The notes below the pieces were generated by a model. The model was given only the letters and a program-made list of their open reading frames with translations. It did no database searches and was not told the DNA's origin. The position numbers were made by a program, and so were the translations under genes. Of a DNA stretch of 64,000 nucleotides, positions 15,783-24,870 are shown piece after piece; within the stretch, counting starts at the first letter, position 1, and every line of letters begins with the position of its first letter. The stretch is taken from positions 62,001-126,000 of the forward strand of contig NC_008537.1 of NCBI RefSeq assembly GCF_000196235.1, in the 5' to 3' direction. Source of the DNA: Arthrobacter sp. FB24 (GTDB lineage Bacteria > Actinomycetota > Actinomycetes > Actinomycetales > Micrococcaceae).

Positions 15783-16742
15783 TCATCGCAATCGGTGGCG
15801 ATCGTTTCTGCCGTCCGGCGTATCCCGGCGCGGCTCGGGAGGGCGCCCGTCAGTGTGGGTTTCAACGGCGCCGACTTTGCCGGTTGTTCCGGGGATCGCT
15901 TCGGACCGTGGCCGGGATCTCAGGACCAGGAAGAGCCCGAGGCCGGCAAGAAAGAGCAGACCGGAAACCCAGGTGTTCACGCGCAGCCCCATGATCGTGT
16001 TGGCATAGTCAGAGCGCATCAGCTCGAAGGCAAAGCGGCCGGCTGTGTAGAAGACGATGTAGAGGGCGAACACCGATCCGGCGCCGAGCTTGTACCTGCG
16101 ATCCAGGAGCATCAGCAGCGACGCGGCGGCCACGCACCACAAGGACTCGTAGAGAAACGTCGGCTGGAAGTATCCAAGGACCTCCGGGGTGCCATCGGCA
16201 GCGGTCACCGCCTGGCCGGTGGCCGGGTTCATTGCGTGGATCTGGAGTTTCCACGGCAGAGCCGTCGGCTCCCCGTAAAGCTCATTGTTGAACCAGTTAC
16301 CCCAGCGGCCCAGTCCCTGTGCCAGGAGCAGCCCCGGGGCGGCAGCGTCCGCGAATGTTGCCAAGCGGACGCCGGCCCGTCGTGCCCCGATGGCGGCGCC
16401 GACAAGGCCGAAGGCGACGGCGCCCCAGATTCCGAGCCCGCCTTCCCAGATTCGGAAAGCCCCCCACGGATCCTTCCCCGGCCCGAAATACAGCTGGTTA
16501 TCTGTAATGACGTGATAGATCCTGCCACCGATGATGCCGAACGGAACGGCCCACACGATGATGTCCAGGGCCTGCGCAGTTGTACCGCCCCGGGCCCGGA
16601 GACGGCGGGCACTGAGCCAGGTCCCCAGAACGATGCCTCCCAGGATGCAGAGCGCGTAGAAGCGTATGGTCAGCGGCCCGAGTTCGAAAGCGCTGACCGT
16701 CGGCGACGGTATGAAGAAGTCCGGCAGTGCTGAAGCTCGCAA
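15783..16742 (-). CDS. lgt: prolipoprotein diacylglyceryl transferase (copy 1)
   Basis: 319 residues with about seven membrane helices. The Lgt signature is present: GRWGNWFNNELYGEPT, preceded by WEGGLGIWGA and an R-rich first loop. A hydrophilic tail follows residue 275. Lgt attaches diacylglycerol to the lipobox Cys of prelipoproteins. A close second copy lies at 31494 inside the Tn3-bounded segment; this one sits 174 bases outside its left end. The start is a TTG, supported by alignment with the second copy. Chromosomes normally encode their own Lgt, so this is an extra copy linked to the many metal-region lipoproteins here. Confidence 0.9.
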   Translation of the reverse strand: MRASALPDFFIPSPTVSAFELGPLTIRFYALCILGGIVLGTWLSARRLRARGGTTAQALDIIVWAVPFGIIGGRIYHVITDNQLYFGPGKDPWGAFRIWEGGLGIWGAVAFGLVGAAIGARRAGVRLATFADAAAPGLLLAQGLGRWGNWFNNELYGEPTALPWKLQIHAMNPATGQAVTAADGTPEVLGYFQPTFLYESLWCVAAASLLMLLDRRYKLGAGSVFALYIVFYTAGRFAFELMRSDYANTIMGLRVNTWVSGLLFLAGLGLFLVLRSRPRSEAIPGTTGKVGAVETHTDGRPPEPRRDTPDGRNDRHRLR

Positions 16743-16915
16743 GGAACCCGTCCCTTAGATAGGAGAAGCGGGCCATGATGCCCTTCTAGATGGTATGCGC
16801 TACCACATTGGATGAATGGTCGCCAGGCATGGATCCGTCAGTCCACCGCGAGTGCCCCCCGCCAGCCTGTCTGCGTCCCGCCTCGGCCCTCACACTTCGC
16901 GCTGAGGACCTTTCA

Positions 16916-16953
16916 GGGGTGGCTTGTGAAAAAGTGAAATATCCGACGTTAAG
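16916..16953 (+). repeat. Tn3-family terminal inverted repeat, left
   Basis: Begins GGGGTGGCTTGTG and includes AAAAAGTGAAATATCCGACG. It overlaps the last bases of tnpA, as is usual for Tn3-type ends. Confidence 0.85.
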
Positions 16954-19915
16954 GTTTTGCCGGGCGGCGTAGTGGCCTGTATTTGCCGGGTTTGATCTGG
17001 TTGGCGCGGGGCCAGGTGTAGTCGCCGGTGAGGTTGATGTGTTCCCAGCCCAGGGGTGAGAGGAACCGCAGCAGGTCAGGGTCCGTGGCGTTCCCGTCCT
17101 TATTGAGGGTGGTGATGGTGCGGTCGAGGTAGACGGTGTTCCAGAGAATAATGGCCGCGGTGAGAAGGTTCAGTCCGCTGGCGCGGTAGCGTTGCTGTTC
17201 GAAGGAGCGGTCGCGGATTTCGCCGAGGCGGTTGAAGAAGACGGCCCGGGCGAGGGTGTTCCGGGCCTCGCCCTTGTTCAGGCCGGCCGTGACTTTGCGG
17301 CGCAGGCCGGGGTTCTGGAGCCAGTCCAGCAGGAAGAGGGTCCGCTCCAGTCTGCCCAGCTCCCGCAGCGCGAGTGCGAGCCCGTTCTGGCGCGGGTAGG
17401 CGCCGAGTTTTCGCATCATCAGGGACGCGGTCACGGTGCCGGTCTTGATGGACGCGGCGAGGCGGAGGATTTCATCCCAATGCAGGGCAATCATTTTCGT
17501 GTTGATGGTCCCGCCGATCAGCGGCGCCAACGTGGCAAGTCCCGGATCGGTGGTAGGTGTGTAGAGACGGGTGTCGCCGATGTTGCGGATCCGTGGGGCG
17601 AACCGGTACCCGAGCAGGTGCATAAGAGCGAAGAGGTGATCGGTGAATCCGGCCGTATCCGTGTAGTGCTCCTGGATCGCCAGGTCGGACTCGTGGTAGA
17701 GCAGCCCGTCCAGGACGTAGGTCGCGTCGCGGTCGCCGACGTTGACGAGCTTGCTGTGGAAGGGCGAGTACTGGTCCGAGATGTGTGTGTAGATCAGCCG
17801 GCCGGGCTCGGCACCGTACTTGGGGTTCACATGCCCGGTGGATTCGGCTTTGCTGCTGGCACGGAACCGCTGCCCGTCCGATGAGGAGGTGGTCCCGTCG
17901 CCCCACTGTGCGGCGAAGGGGTGTCCGTGCTGGGTGTTCACCAGTTCCGCCAGAGCGGCGCTGTAGGTTTCGTCCCGGATGTAGGAGGCCTGGTGGCGGT
18001 CCAGCTGGGCGTAGCTGACGCCGGTGCATGACTCGGCCATCTTCGTCAGGCCCAGGTTGATTCCGTCCGCGAGGATGGCGGTGAGAAGAAGTTGCTTGTC
18101 TTTGGAGGGCTGGCCGGATTTCAGGCTGGTGAAATGGCGGGTGAACCCGGTCCAGCCATCAACTTCCATCAACAGATCGGTGATCCGGATCCGCGGAAAC
18201 ATTGCGCTTGCCTGATCGATCAGTGGCTGCGCGTGTTTTGGCACGATTGTCTCCAGCGGGGTGATTTTCACGCCCTTGTCCGTGACCATCACCCCGGGCA
18301 GTTCATCGCGGGAGGCGAGGTCGTTGACATGGTGCAGCCGTTCGTTGAGCAGGGCCAGCCGGTTCTGGAGATAGCTTTCGCCGCCGTCGGTCGTGACCAG
18401 AGGCAGCTTCCCGGTGGTTTTCATAACCGTGTAGTCAGGACCGGCAAGAAGGTAGTCATCGAAGTCACGGAATTGACGGGATCCGGTGACCCACAAGTCT
18501 CCGGAACGAAGCGCATTCTTTAGTTCCGCGAGGGCACAGAACTCGTAGAAGCCCCGGTCTATGCCGTTTTCCGTGAAGACCAGCGGCTTCCACCGGGGCC
18601 GGACGAACGAGGTGGGCGCATCGTCGGGGATTTTTCGGGCTCCGGCGGTGTTCAGGGTGCGGACGAGGTTGATTGCTGCCAGCAGGTCCTGTGCCGCCGG
18701 GGCCGCGTTGAGGTCAAGGACGGCAAGAAATGCCGGGGTGTAGCGGCGCAGGGTGGTGAAGTGGGCGCTGACGAGGGCGAGGGGGTCCTCGAGGGCCGGG
18801 CGGGTCAGTTCCTTGGCGTGGGCGATGCTTTCGGCCAGGGATTCCCAGCCGATGGCCGTTTCGATGGCGGCGAAGGGATCTTCGCCGTTTTCCTTGGCCT
18901 CAAAGAGGGCATCACCGAGCCTGGAATGGATGCGCATCATGGCGGCGACGGTGGAGCGGGATGCCAGGGTGGCCTGGTTTTGCTTGTTCTGTGCGGTCCG
19001 GATGAGCCGGCCGATGATCCGGTCGTGCAGATCGATGATTTCGTCGGTGACGGTGGCCATGCTTTCGGTGGCCATGGCGAAGAGGGTCGCGTACCGGCGT
19101 GCCGGTTCAAATCTGGCCAGATCCGCCGCGGTCATCGAGGCACCCTCCCGGGCAAGCTTCAGCAACCTGTTCCGATGAACCAGCCGTCCCGCAGCCCAGG
19201 GCAGCTCCAGCGCACGCCAGGTGGTGAGCCGGTCGATGTGCTCATTCATCGCCCGCGCGTTGGGTCGCAGCGGCGCCTGCCGCAGCCAACCGATTTCCGT
19301 CAGAGAACTATCGCGGCGGCGGCGCAGCAGCCCGTCGAGGCGTTGCCGGTGACCCACGGTCAGCTGCTCACCCAAAGTGAGGTAAATCCGCCTATTGGCC
19401 CTGGTCAGCGCCTGCGCACAGGCCTTTTCAATGACCCCGATCCCGGGCAACGCGACCTTCCTTGCCTGCAGGAAATCCCTCGCGCTTTCGACCAGGACCA
19501 GGCCCTTGTCCGTGTGCGCAGCCACAACACCCACATGCTCCACGAGCCAGCGGTAGTCCGCGATGCCGAACGCTGACATGCCCAGATACCCGCGGATCTC
19601 CCGTCCATGCTCCTGCCGCGTTTCCTCACGTGTTCCATACTCGTCCCAGGCATCAATGGAAACGCCCAGGCTGGAGGCCAGCCAGGCAATGAGTTCCGGC
19701 GGCACGTCGGTGTCGTCGGCCAGCCCGATGCCCGGGTGGCGCAGCAGACACAGCTGGACCGCAAAGCCCAGCCTGTTCGCGTCCCCGCGGCGTTGCCGGA
19801 TCAACGACATATCCGCATCACTGAGCGTGTAGTGGGCTGCAAGGTCCTCTGTTTCAGCGGGCATTGCCAGGATTTGGCCGCGCTCGGCAGCCGTGAGCAA
19901 AGAACGCAGAGCCAA
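16949..19915 (-). CDS. tnpA: Tn3-family transposase TnpA
   Basis: 988 residues, full length for the family. The N-terminal DNA-binding region (DUF4158) opens with [11 protein letters not shown] and contains [20 protein letters not shown]. The catalytic DDE_Tnp_Tn3 domain is in the C-terminal half, with [29 protein letters not shown] and a later [15 protein letters not shown]. The end reads [19 protein letters not shown]. It carries out replicative transposition from the 38-bp ends. The TTG start is supported by AAGGAG seven bases upstream and by the family N-terminus. It is 75 bases downstream of tnpR on the same strand. Confidence 0.93.
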   Translation of the reverse strand: MALRSLLTAAERGQILAMPAETEDLAAHYTLSDADMSLIRQRRGDANRLGFAVQLCLLRHPGIGLADDTDVPPELIAWLASSLGVSIDAWDEYGTREETRQEHGREIRGYLGMSAFGIADYRWLVEHVGVVAAHTDKGLVLVESARDFLQARKVALPGIGVIEKACAQALTRANRRIYLTLGEQLTVGHRQRLDGLLRRRRDSSLTEIGWLRQAPLRPNARAMNEHIDRLTTWRALELPWAAGRLVHRNRLLKLAREGASMTAADLARFEPARRYATLFAMATESMATVTDEIIDLHDRIIGRLIRTAQNKQNQATLASRSTVAAMMRIHSRLGDALFEAKENGEDPFAAIETAIGWESLAESIAHAKELTRPALEDPLALVSAHFTTLRRYTPAFLAVLDLNAAPAAQDLLAAINLVRTLNTAGARKIPDDAPTSFVRPRWKPLVFTENGIDRGFYEFCALAELKNALRSGDLWVTGSRQFRDFDDYLLAGPDYTVMKTTGKLPLVTTDGGESYLQNRLALLNERLHHVNDLASRDELPGVMVTDKGVKITPLETIVPKHAQPLIDQASAMFPRIRITDLLMEVDGWTGFTRHFTSLKSGQPSKDKQLLLTAILADGINLGLTKMAESCTGVSYAQLDRHQASYIRDETYSAALAELVNTQHGHPFAAQWGDGTTSSSDGQRFRASSKAESTGHVNPKYGAEPGRLIYTHISDQYSPFHSKLVNVGDRDATYVLDGLLYHESDLAIQEHYTDTAGFTDHLFALMHLLGYRFAPRIRNIGDTRLYTPTTDPGLATLAPLIGGTINTKMIALHWDEILRLAASIKTGTVTASLMMRKLGAYPRQNGLALALRELGRLERTLFLLDWLQNPGLRRKVTAGLNKGEARNTLARAVFFNRLGEIRDRSFEQQRYRASGLNLLTAAIILWNTVYLDRTITTLNKDGNATDPDLLRFLSPLGWEHINLTGDYTWPRANQIKPGKYRPLRRPAKP

Positions 19916-19990
19916 CTCATGTCTCCTTTGCCGCTACGTTGCCGCCCCACGGGGTCAGCATCTGTACCTGCAGCAGCGGACGGCCACCGC

Positions 19991-20563
19991 TCATGGCTTC
20001 GCCAAGTGCCGGTAGATGGTGGGCCGGGTGACGCCGAATTCCTGGGCGATGTGCTCGACGGTGTGGGCCCGTTTCCCGTCGGCGTTTTTCTCCTCGTACA
20101 TTTCCCGGGCAAGCCTGACCTGGCGGGGGCCGAGTTTTGGTTTCTGTCCGCCGGTCCTGCCCCGCGCACGTGCGGCGGCCAGCCCGTCCCGGGTTCGTTC
20201 GGACATGAGGGCGTGTTCGAACTCGGCGATCGATCCGAGGATCTGGAAGAACATCCGGCCGATGGCGGTGGATGTGTCGATGCCCTGGTCCAGGACGATC
20301 AGGTCCACACCGCGTTCCTGCAGCGTCTTGGACAGGTCGATGAGGTGCTCCAGGGACCGCCCGAGCCGGTCGAGTTTGGTGACGACGAGCTGGTCGCCTT
20401 CCCTGTTTGCGGAGAGCAGGGCCTTGTCGAGTTCGGGTCTGCGGGAGAGCTTTCCGGAGGCTGTGTCGATGTAGACCTGATCGCAGCCGGCCGCTGTCAG
20501 GGCGTCGTGTTGGGCTTCGGGGTGCTGGTCACGGGTGGAGACCCGACCGTATCCGATTCGCAT
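19991..20563 (-). CDS. tnpR: Tn3-type serine resolvase/recombinase TnpR
   Basis: 190 residues. The resolvase catalytic domain (1-135) has the nucleophile Ser in MRIGYGRVSTRDQ, the VTKLDRLGRS motif, and GSIAEFEHALMSERT. The C-terminal helix-turn-helix ends GVTRPTIYRHL. It should resolve cointegrates at a res site next to its own promoter. The ATG at 20563 is used rather than the TTG two codons upstream, as it matches the family start. Confidence 0.92.
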   Translation of the reverse strand: MRIGYGRVSTRDQHPEAQHDALTAAGCDQVYIDTASGKLSRRPELDKALLSANREGDQLVVTKLDRLGRSLEHLIDLSKTLQERGVDLIVLDQGIDTSTAIGRMFFQILGSIAEFEHALMSERTRDGLAAARARGRTGGQKPKLGPRQVRLAREMYEEKNADGKRAHTVEHIAQEFGVTRPTIYRHLAKP

Positions 20564-21138
20564 GACCAAAACGTATCACTAACCCTGCTGTACGTTACAC
20601 AGCCGCGTACACGGCAAGCGTTACAAAGCTGACCGCGTGGTTCCGCGGTTCCGAAAAACCGGTCCGAAGTGTCTTGTGAACGATCGTTACCGGACATGGT
20701 GGCGCCGGGCGGATATGGACGAATTCACAAGCCGCCCGAGCTGTGACTGTTAACCGCAAATGGCCGCCTTTTTTCACAGCTGGGTTCGCGGTTTTCGCAC
20801 AGATGGCCTCGAATGAGCTGCGGTGCGTGAGGCGGTCACCTCTGCCGGGTACACGTTTAGCGGCAACTAACTCTTCGACGCGGTACACAGCCTCTGCCAG
20901 GGAAAGCGGCCGTCCCCGCCGACGGCGAGGCCGCGCGCATCACTCAGGCCAGGCACAAGGGCCCGCGTAACCCGATACCTTACTCCTGACTCCGGTCAAG
21001 GACAGTCGTAGAGCACCGGCACCGGATGGTGAAACTGAACCCCTCCCTGGCACGTTGAAACCTATGGTCGTGACCTGCGAGGAAACCCCCGGCCGGTACC
21101 CTTGGATTATCGAACCGGCACGGAAGGAAGGAAACGTT
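20564..21138. other. tnpR upstream region with putative res site
   Basis: No gene is seen in these 575 bases. The first 150 contain dyad-like elements such as CTGTACGTTACACAG and CGTACACGGC, and repeats of GTTACA, in the place where Tn3-type res subsites lie. Further on, the stretch 20730-20800 is AT-richer. The res assignment rests on position and partial repeats only. Confidence 0.4.
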
Positions 21139-21618
21139 GTGACCGCAGTATCGCGCGGCCCCGTCACCGCTTTCCTCCTCCGTGCAGGATTTCTGACCGC
21201 GGCCCTGGCCATCATCGCCGGAATCTTCGGCATGCACATCATGACCGATGCGCAGAACATGACCGCGGAGCATGGCATCTCCGTGACAGCTGCGGCCCCG
21301 GCCATGGCGCAGATGGAAGGCATGCCGACCGGTGCCAACGCCGGCCACGGGCCAGGGTTGTCACCGGCTGCGGCACCAGTGGTCGGTGCGGCTACCGGGT
21401 TGTCGTCTTCCTGTTCCGCTGCAGGGTCGTGCCCCGAGATGTCCGCCACGGGCAATGCCTGCGTGCTGTCACAGGGAAACACGCCTCAGACAGCTCCCAT
21501 GCCGGGAACGGCACCGTCCGCGCTGCCGGATTTCGCTGGCGCGGCCGTCGTCGGCACCAACTATTCCTACTCACCGGGCAGCCCTTCCCCGGGCGAGCTC
21601 TGTATCAGCCGGACGTAA
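21139..21618 (+). CDS. DUF6153-like small membrane/secreted protein (copy 1)
   Basis: 159 residues from a GTG with GGAAGGAAGG upstream. One N-terminal helix (about residues 8-30) ends with the signature FGMHIM; the rest is Met/Ala/His-rich with several cysteines and ends PGELCISRT. A relative at 47704 shares GMHIM and the terminal DLCISRT. The residues between are poorly conserved. The C-terminal Cys and Met-rich centre suggest copper binding, but no activity is known. It precedes a DUF305 lipoprotein and a beta-propeller lipoprotein in both copies of this gene set. Confidence 0.72.
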   Translation: MTAVSRGPVTAFLLRAGFLTAALAIIAGIFGMHIMTDAQNMTAEHGISVTAAAPAMAQMEGMPTGANAGHGPGLSPAAAPVVGAATGLSSSCSAAGSCPEMSATGNACVLSQGNTPQTAPMPGTAPSALPDFAGAAVVGTNYSYSPGSPSPGELCISRT

Positions 21619-21766
21619 GCCGGCACGCTTGCGCCGTGTCCTTCCCCGGCGCATAGTCCAGCCACCAGCACGCGTGAAACAGTCCGGTCTCCGGCCGGGC
21701 CGGCCACTGCGCGCAATGTCCAAGGCGCCCTGAGCGCCGCTGATACTTTTGAGGACCCTGATTTTC

Positions 21767-22408
21767 ATGAAGAAGACCCTGACCCTTTCCGCTGCCGCCA
21801 TCGCCGCAGCAATCGCCCTCGCCGGCTGCTCCGCCGGTTCGGGGACCGGCAGTCCGGAGGCAAGCACCACGTCCGGCATGAACCACGGCAGCTCCGGCAC
21901 GGCTTCAAGCTCAGCCCCGGCAGCTTCGGCAGCAGCTTCGGCGGAGTTCAACGACGCGGACACCATGTTCGCGCAGATGATGATCCCGCACCACACCCAG
22001 GCCGTGGCCATGAGCGACATCATGCTCAAGAAAGAAGGCATTCCCGCCGCGGTGACAGACCTTGCCACCAAGATCAAAGCGGCCCAAGGCCCCGAGATCG
22101 AGAAAATGACCGGCTGGCTGGAAAGCTGGGGCCAGCCCACAATGATGCCCACGAACATGCCTTCGACCCACAGCATGTCCGGGATGATGGGCCAGGACGA
22201 CATGGCCAAACTCGAGGCCGCGCAGGGCACCGAGGCCGCCAGGCTGTTCCTGACCCAGATGATCGCCCACCATGAGGGCGCCGTCATGATGGCCAAGACC
22301 GAAACCACCGACGGCAAGAACGCCGACGCCGTCCAGCTCAGCAAGGAGATCGTGAGCTCCCAGGAAGCCGAAATCCAGGAAATGAAAGACCTCCTGGCCA
22401 CCCTGTAG
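21767..22408 (+). CDS. DUF305 lipoprotein (copy in Tn3 segment)
   Basis: 213 residues. The signal peptide ends with lipobox IALAGC (Cys near residue 20), followed by a Ser/Gly/Met linker. The DUF305 domain has two family motifs: FAQMMIPHHTQAVAMSD and FLTQMIAHHEGAVMMA. Lipid-anchored, outside the membrane; expected to bind copper or a similar ion through the paired His/Met motifs, although the family role is unproven. GAGGA lies 11 bases before the ATG. A strong hairpin follows the stop. Confidence 0.87.
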   Translation: MKKTLTLSAAAIAAAIALAGCSAGSGTGSPEASTTSGMNHGSSGTASSSAPAASAAASAEFNDADTMFAQMMIPHHTQAVAMSDIMLKKEGIPAAVTDLATKIKAAQGPEIEKMTGWLESWGQPTMMPTNMPSTHSMSGMMGQDDMAKLEAAQGTEAARLFLTQMIAHHEGAVMMAKTETTDGKNADAVQLSKEIVSSQEAEIQEMKDLLATL

Positions 22409-22421
22409 CCAGCCCACATCC

Positions 22422-22452
22422 GGCACCGGCCCCCTTCCCGGGGGCCGGTGCC
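22422..22452 (+). terminator. hairpin after the DUF305 lipoprotein gene
   Basis: GGCACCGGCCCCC (22422-22434) and its perfect complement (22440-22452) enclose a five-base loop. It lies 13 bases after the stop codon. No U-tract. Confidence 0.8.
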
Positions 22453-22490
22453 CTCCCACAGACATTCCCGTTGAGCCTTTGGAGTTCCCC

Positions 22491-23381
22491 GTGCCCCTGC
22501 ACTCTTTGACCCGTCCCCGTCCAGCGGCTGCCCTCGCCGCAGCCGCCGCCCTCCTGCTGACCCTGACCGCCTGCACCCCCGGCTCCACCACCGATACGCC
22601 GGAGGCCGGCACCGCACCGACCACTGCGGCCCCGGGCCTTCCCAGCTCCCACGTCCATGGACTCACCGTGAACGGCACAACCGGCCAGGTGCTGCTGGCC
22701 ACCCACGACGGCCTCTTCGACGTCACCAAGTCCCCGGCCACCAAAATCGGTGACACCAACGACCTGATGGGCTTCACCACAGCCGGTGACAAGGGCCCGT
22801 TTTACGCCTCCGGCCACCCTGGGCCCGGATCGGACCTGCCCAACCCGATGGGTTTGCTGAAGTCCACTGATGGCGGCAAAACCTGGGAACAGCTCTCCCG
22901 GCAGGGCGAATCCGACTTCCACGCCATGACCACCACCAAATCCGGCATCATTGCCTCCGATGGGACGCTGCGCACCAGCCCCGACGGGAAGACCTGGAAA
23001 ACCGTGTCAGCCGGGTTTACCCCGGCAGTCCTGGCCGGGCATCCCGGCAGTGACACCGTTCTGGCCACCACCCAGGAAGGAATCCAGCGCTCCACCGACG
23101 CCGGCACCACATGGAAGCCGCTGGAAGGCGGCCCCGTGATCCAGTTCGCCGCCTTCGCGAACCCGACCGAGGCCGTAGGTGCTGAACCCAACGGTACCGT
23201 GCACTACTCCGCTGACACCGGACAGACCTGGACGAAGAAGGGCCGCATCGAGGCCCAGGTGCTGGCCATCGCCGCAGTCAAGGGCGACGACGGCAGTCCA
23301 CGGATCTGGGCTGCCACCCCGGACGGGATCGTTGCCTCCACGGACGGAGGAATGACGTTCCAGCCAGCCGGCGCCGAATAG
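22491..23381 (+). CDS. F510_1955-type beta-propeller lipoprotein (copy 1)
   Basis: 296 residues from a GTG with GGAG eight bases upstream. The lipobox is LTLTAC. After a Thr/Pro linker comes the motif HVHGLTVN, then repeated BNR/sialidase-like blades (STDGGKTWEQL, RTSPDGKTW, STDAGTTWK, STDGGMTFQ). This is the family annotated as F510_1955 glycosylhydrolase, but no glycosidase residues are evident and a metal-related extracellular role is more likely from context. It is paired with DUF305 here and at 49079; the two copies are about 60% alike by eye. Confidence 0.82.
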   Translation: MPLHSLTRPRPAAALAAAAALLLTLTACTPGSTTDTPEAGTAPTTAAPGLPSSHVHGLTVNGTTGQVLLATHDGLFDVTKSPATKIGDTNDLMGFTTAGDKGPFYASGHPGPGSDLPNPMGLLKSTDGGKTWEQLSRQGESDFHAMTTTKSGIIASDGTLRTSPDGKTWKTVSAGFTPAVLAGHPGSDTVLATTQEGIQRSTDAGTTWKPLEGGPVIQFAAFANPTEAVGAEPNGTVHYSADTGQTWTKKGRIEAQVLAIAAVKGDDGSPRIWAATPDGIVASTDGGMTFQPAGAE

Positions 23382-23496
23382 CCCCGTGATTCCGGGTTGT
23401 CCCTGACCTGTCGGGCGTACCGCCGGCGGGTCTAGGGTGAGGGGGACGGCCGGGAACGGCCCGGCCGCCCCCTCGCCCAGCGACAGGAGCCACCCC

Positions 23497-23904
23497 ATGA
23501 GCCACCACGTCAGCGCCATGCTCAACGCCCACCCCCAGGCAGACCCTGCCATGAGCCGGGACAGCCTGGCCGGATGTATTGCCGCCTGCTTCGAGTGCGC
23601 CCAGACATGCACGGCCTGCGCGGACGCGTGTCTGGGCGAGGACATGGTCGCCGAGCTCACCACCTGTATCCGGACAGATTTGGACTGCGCCGATGTCTGC
23701 GCGGCCACAGGGAACCTCCTGTCCCGGCAGACCGGAGGGCAGAGTCCCATCACGCTTGCGGCGTTGGAGGCCTGCCGGGCAGCGTGCGCCGCCTGCGCCG
23801 AAGAGTGCCAAAAGCACGCGGGGATGCACGAGCACTGCCGGATCTGTGCCGAAGCCTGCCGCCGCTGCGAAGCCGCGTGCGGTGTCCTGCTGGCCGCAGG
23901 CTAG
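23497..23904 (+). CDS. Cys-rich four-helix copper-storage protein (Csp/DUF326)
   Basis: 135 residues with 18 cysteines. Most are spaced along helices as CxxxC or CxxC (CIAACFECAQTC, CRAACAACAEEC, CRICAEACRRCEAAC), plus His residues near the ends. This is the Csp four-helix bundle, which fills its core with Cu(I). It has no signal peptide, so it is the cytosolic Csp3-like kind. AGGAG precedes the ATG at 23497; starts further upstream would add unrelated residues. It would buffer copper that escapes efflux. Confidence 0.88.
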   Translation: MSHHVSAMLNAHPQADPAMSRDSLAGCIAACFECAQTCTACADACLGEDMVAELTTCIRTDLDCADVCAATGNLLSRQTGGQSPITLAALEACRAACAACAEECQKHAGMHEHCRICAEACRRCEAACGVLLAAG

Positions 23905-24372
23905 GACCTTTCGGTAGCTGCGCGTTCTTAGGGCACGGGGGCCGGGGCCGGGCACAAGGCGTTCAGGACGACGACGTTAACCAGCCGGAGTACACCGTCA
24001 AGAACACGCCCGTGGTCTGCACCCCGTTCAATGAGCCCTACCAGGAAGCCTGGAGGTTGTGCCGGCGCGGCCGCACGGGTGCAGCCGTGACCTCGACGGC
24101 TGCGCAGACGAAAAATTCGTGCGGACGACTTCTGAACTGACAGCGACGTTCCAGAACAAGTGCAGACGAGTGTGAAATTCCGTGCAGATGGCTCCTGAGA
24201 ATGTCAATCTGATTCGGTCCCACTTTGAGCGGAAATCGCAGTTTGAGGGGGCCCACTGGGGGGGCGTGATGCGGCCGGGCCGCTTGCACTTTCGTCGCAA
24301 TTCCAACACGAAAGTGACAGCCTGGTACTCGTTGTCTTTGAGTGCGGGTAGCCTCGGCGGGACGGTGACGGG
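23905..24372. other. intergenic region, possible insertion-sequence end remnant
   Basis: No gene. Around 24222-24250 there is an imperfect direct repeat CACTTTGAG / CAGTTTGAG, 20 bases apart, next to a G-rich run. This kind of repeat is seen at ends of some actinobacterial insertion sequences. A hairpin lies at 24287-24316. Confidence 0.35.
24287..24316 (-). terminator. hairpin downstream of merR
   Basis: CACTTTCGT (24287-24295) and ACGAAAGTG (24308-24316) are a perfect inverted repeat with a 12-base loop, about 57 bases beyond the merR stop. It may be a terminator or part of an insertion-sequence end. Confidence 0.4.
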
Positions 24373-24765
24373 TCAGAGGTAGCGGCAGATCTCGTCTGGG
24401 GGGCAGGCCTCGGGTTGTTTGGGTTCGGCTGCCTGGGCGTAAAGCTGGGAGATCGTTTCCCTAAGGGCCAGGAGCTCAGTGGTCTGGGCATCAAGCTCTG
24501 TCAAGCGCTGCCCGAGCAATTCCCGGACGTGCGAGCACGGCGTCTGGCCTCGGTCGCGGATGTTCAGGATCTGCCTGATCTGGGCGAGGGTGAGCCCTGC
24601 GGCCTGGCCGCGGTGGATGAAACCGATCCGGCCCACGACGTCTTCTGAGTAATCGCGGTAGCCGGAGGCGGTGCGTTCGGCGGGAGGAAGCAGCCCTTCT
24701 GCTTCGTAGAACCGCAGGGTCTTGGTCGTGGTCCCGGTTGTTTCTGCGACCTGCCCGATCTTCAT
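24373..24765 (-). CDS. merR: MerR-family heavy-metal regulator
   Basis: 130 residues. The helix-turn-helix starts MKIGQVAETTGTTTKTLRFYE, with GYRDYSEDVV in the wing. A long coiled dimer helix follows. Metal ligands are C77 (TPCSHV), C121 and C127 (ACPPDEIC), close to the three-Cys plan of mercury-sensing MerR. It is divergent from merA and probably activates it from the dyad at 24801-24822. The operator resembles CueR-type sites more than classical mer operators, so the sensed metal is not certain. Confidence 0.85.
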   Translation of the reverse strand: MKIGQVAETTGTTTKTLRFYEAEGLLPPAERTASGYRDYSEDVVGRIGFIHRGQAAGLTLAQIRQILNIRDRGQTPCSHVRELLGQRLTELDAQTTELLALRETISQLYAQAAEPKQPEACPPDEICRYL

Positions 24766-24797
24766 CTTCGCCGCTCTCCCTCATGCAATGCATCGAC

Positions 24798-24829
24798 TTG
24801 ACCTTCCACTGTACTGGAAGGTTGATGAT
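24798..24829 (+). promoter_or_regulatory. MerR-type promoter/operator of merA
   Basis: TTGACC (24798-24803) is the -35. The -10 is GATGAT or the overlapping TGATGA, with a 19-20 base spacer as MerR-family activators require. The spacer holds the dyad ACCTTCC-N8-GGAAGGT (24801-24822), which fits CueR/HmrR-like operators. Confidence 0.75.
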
Positions 24830-24870
24830 GGTTCCAAAGGGCTTTTTGATGCATTGGGAAGGACAGCGGT

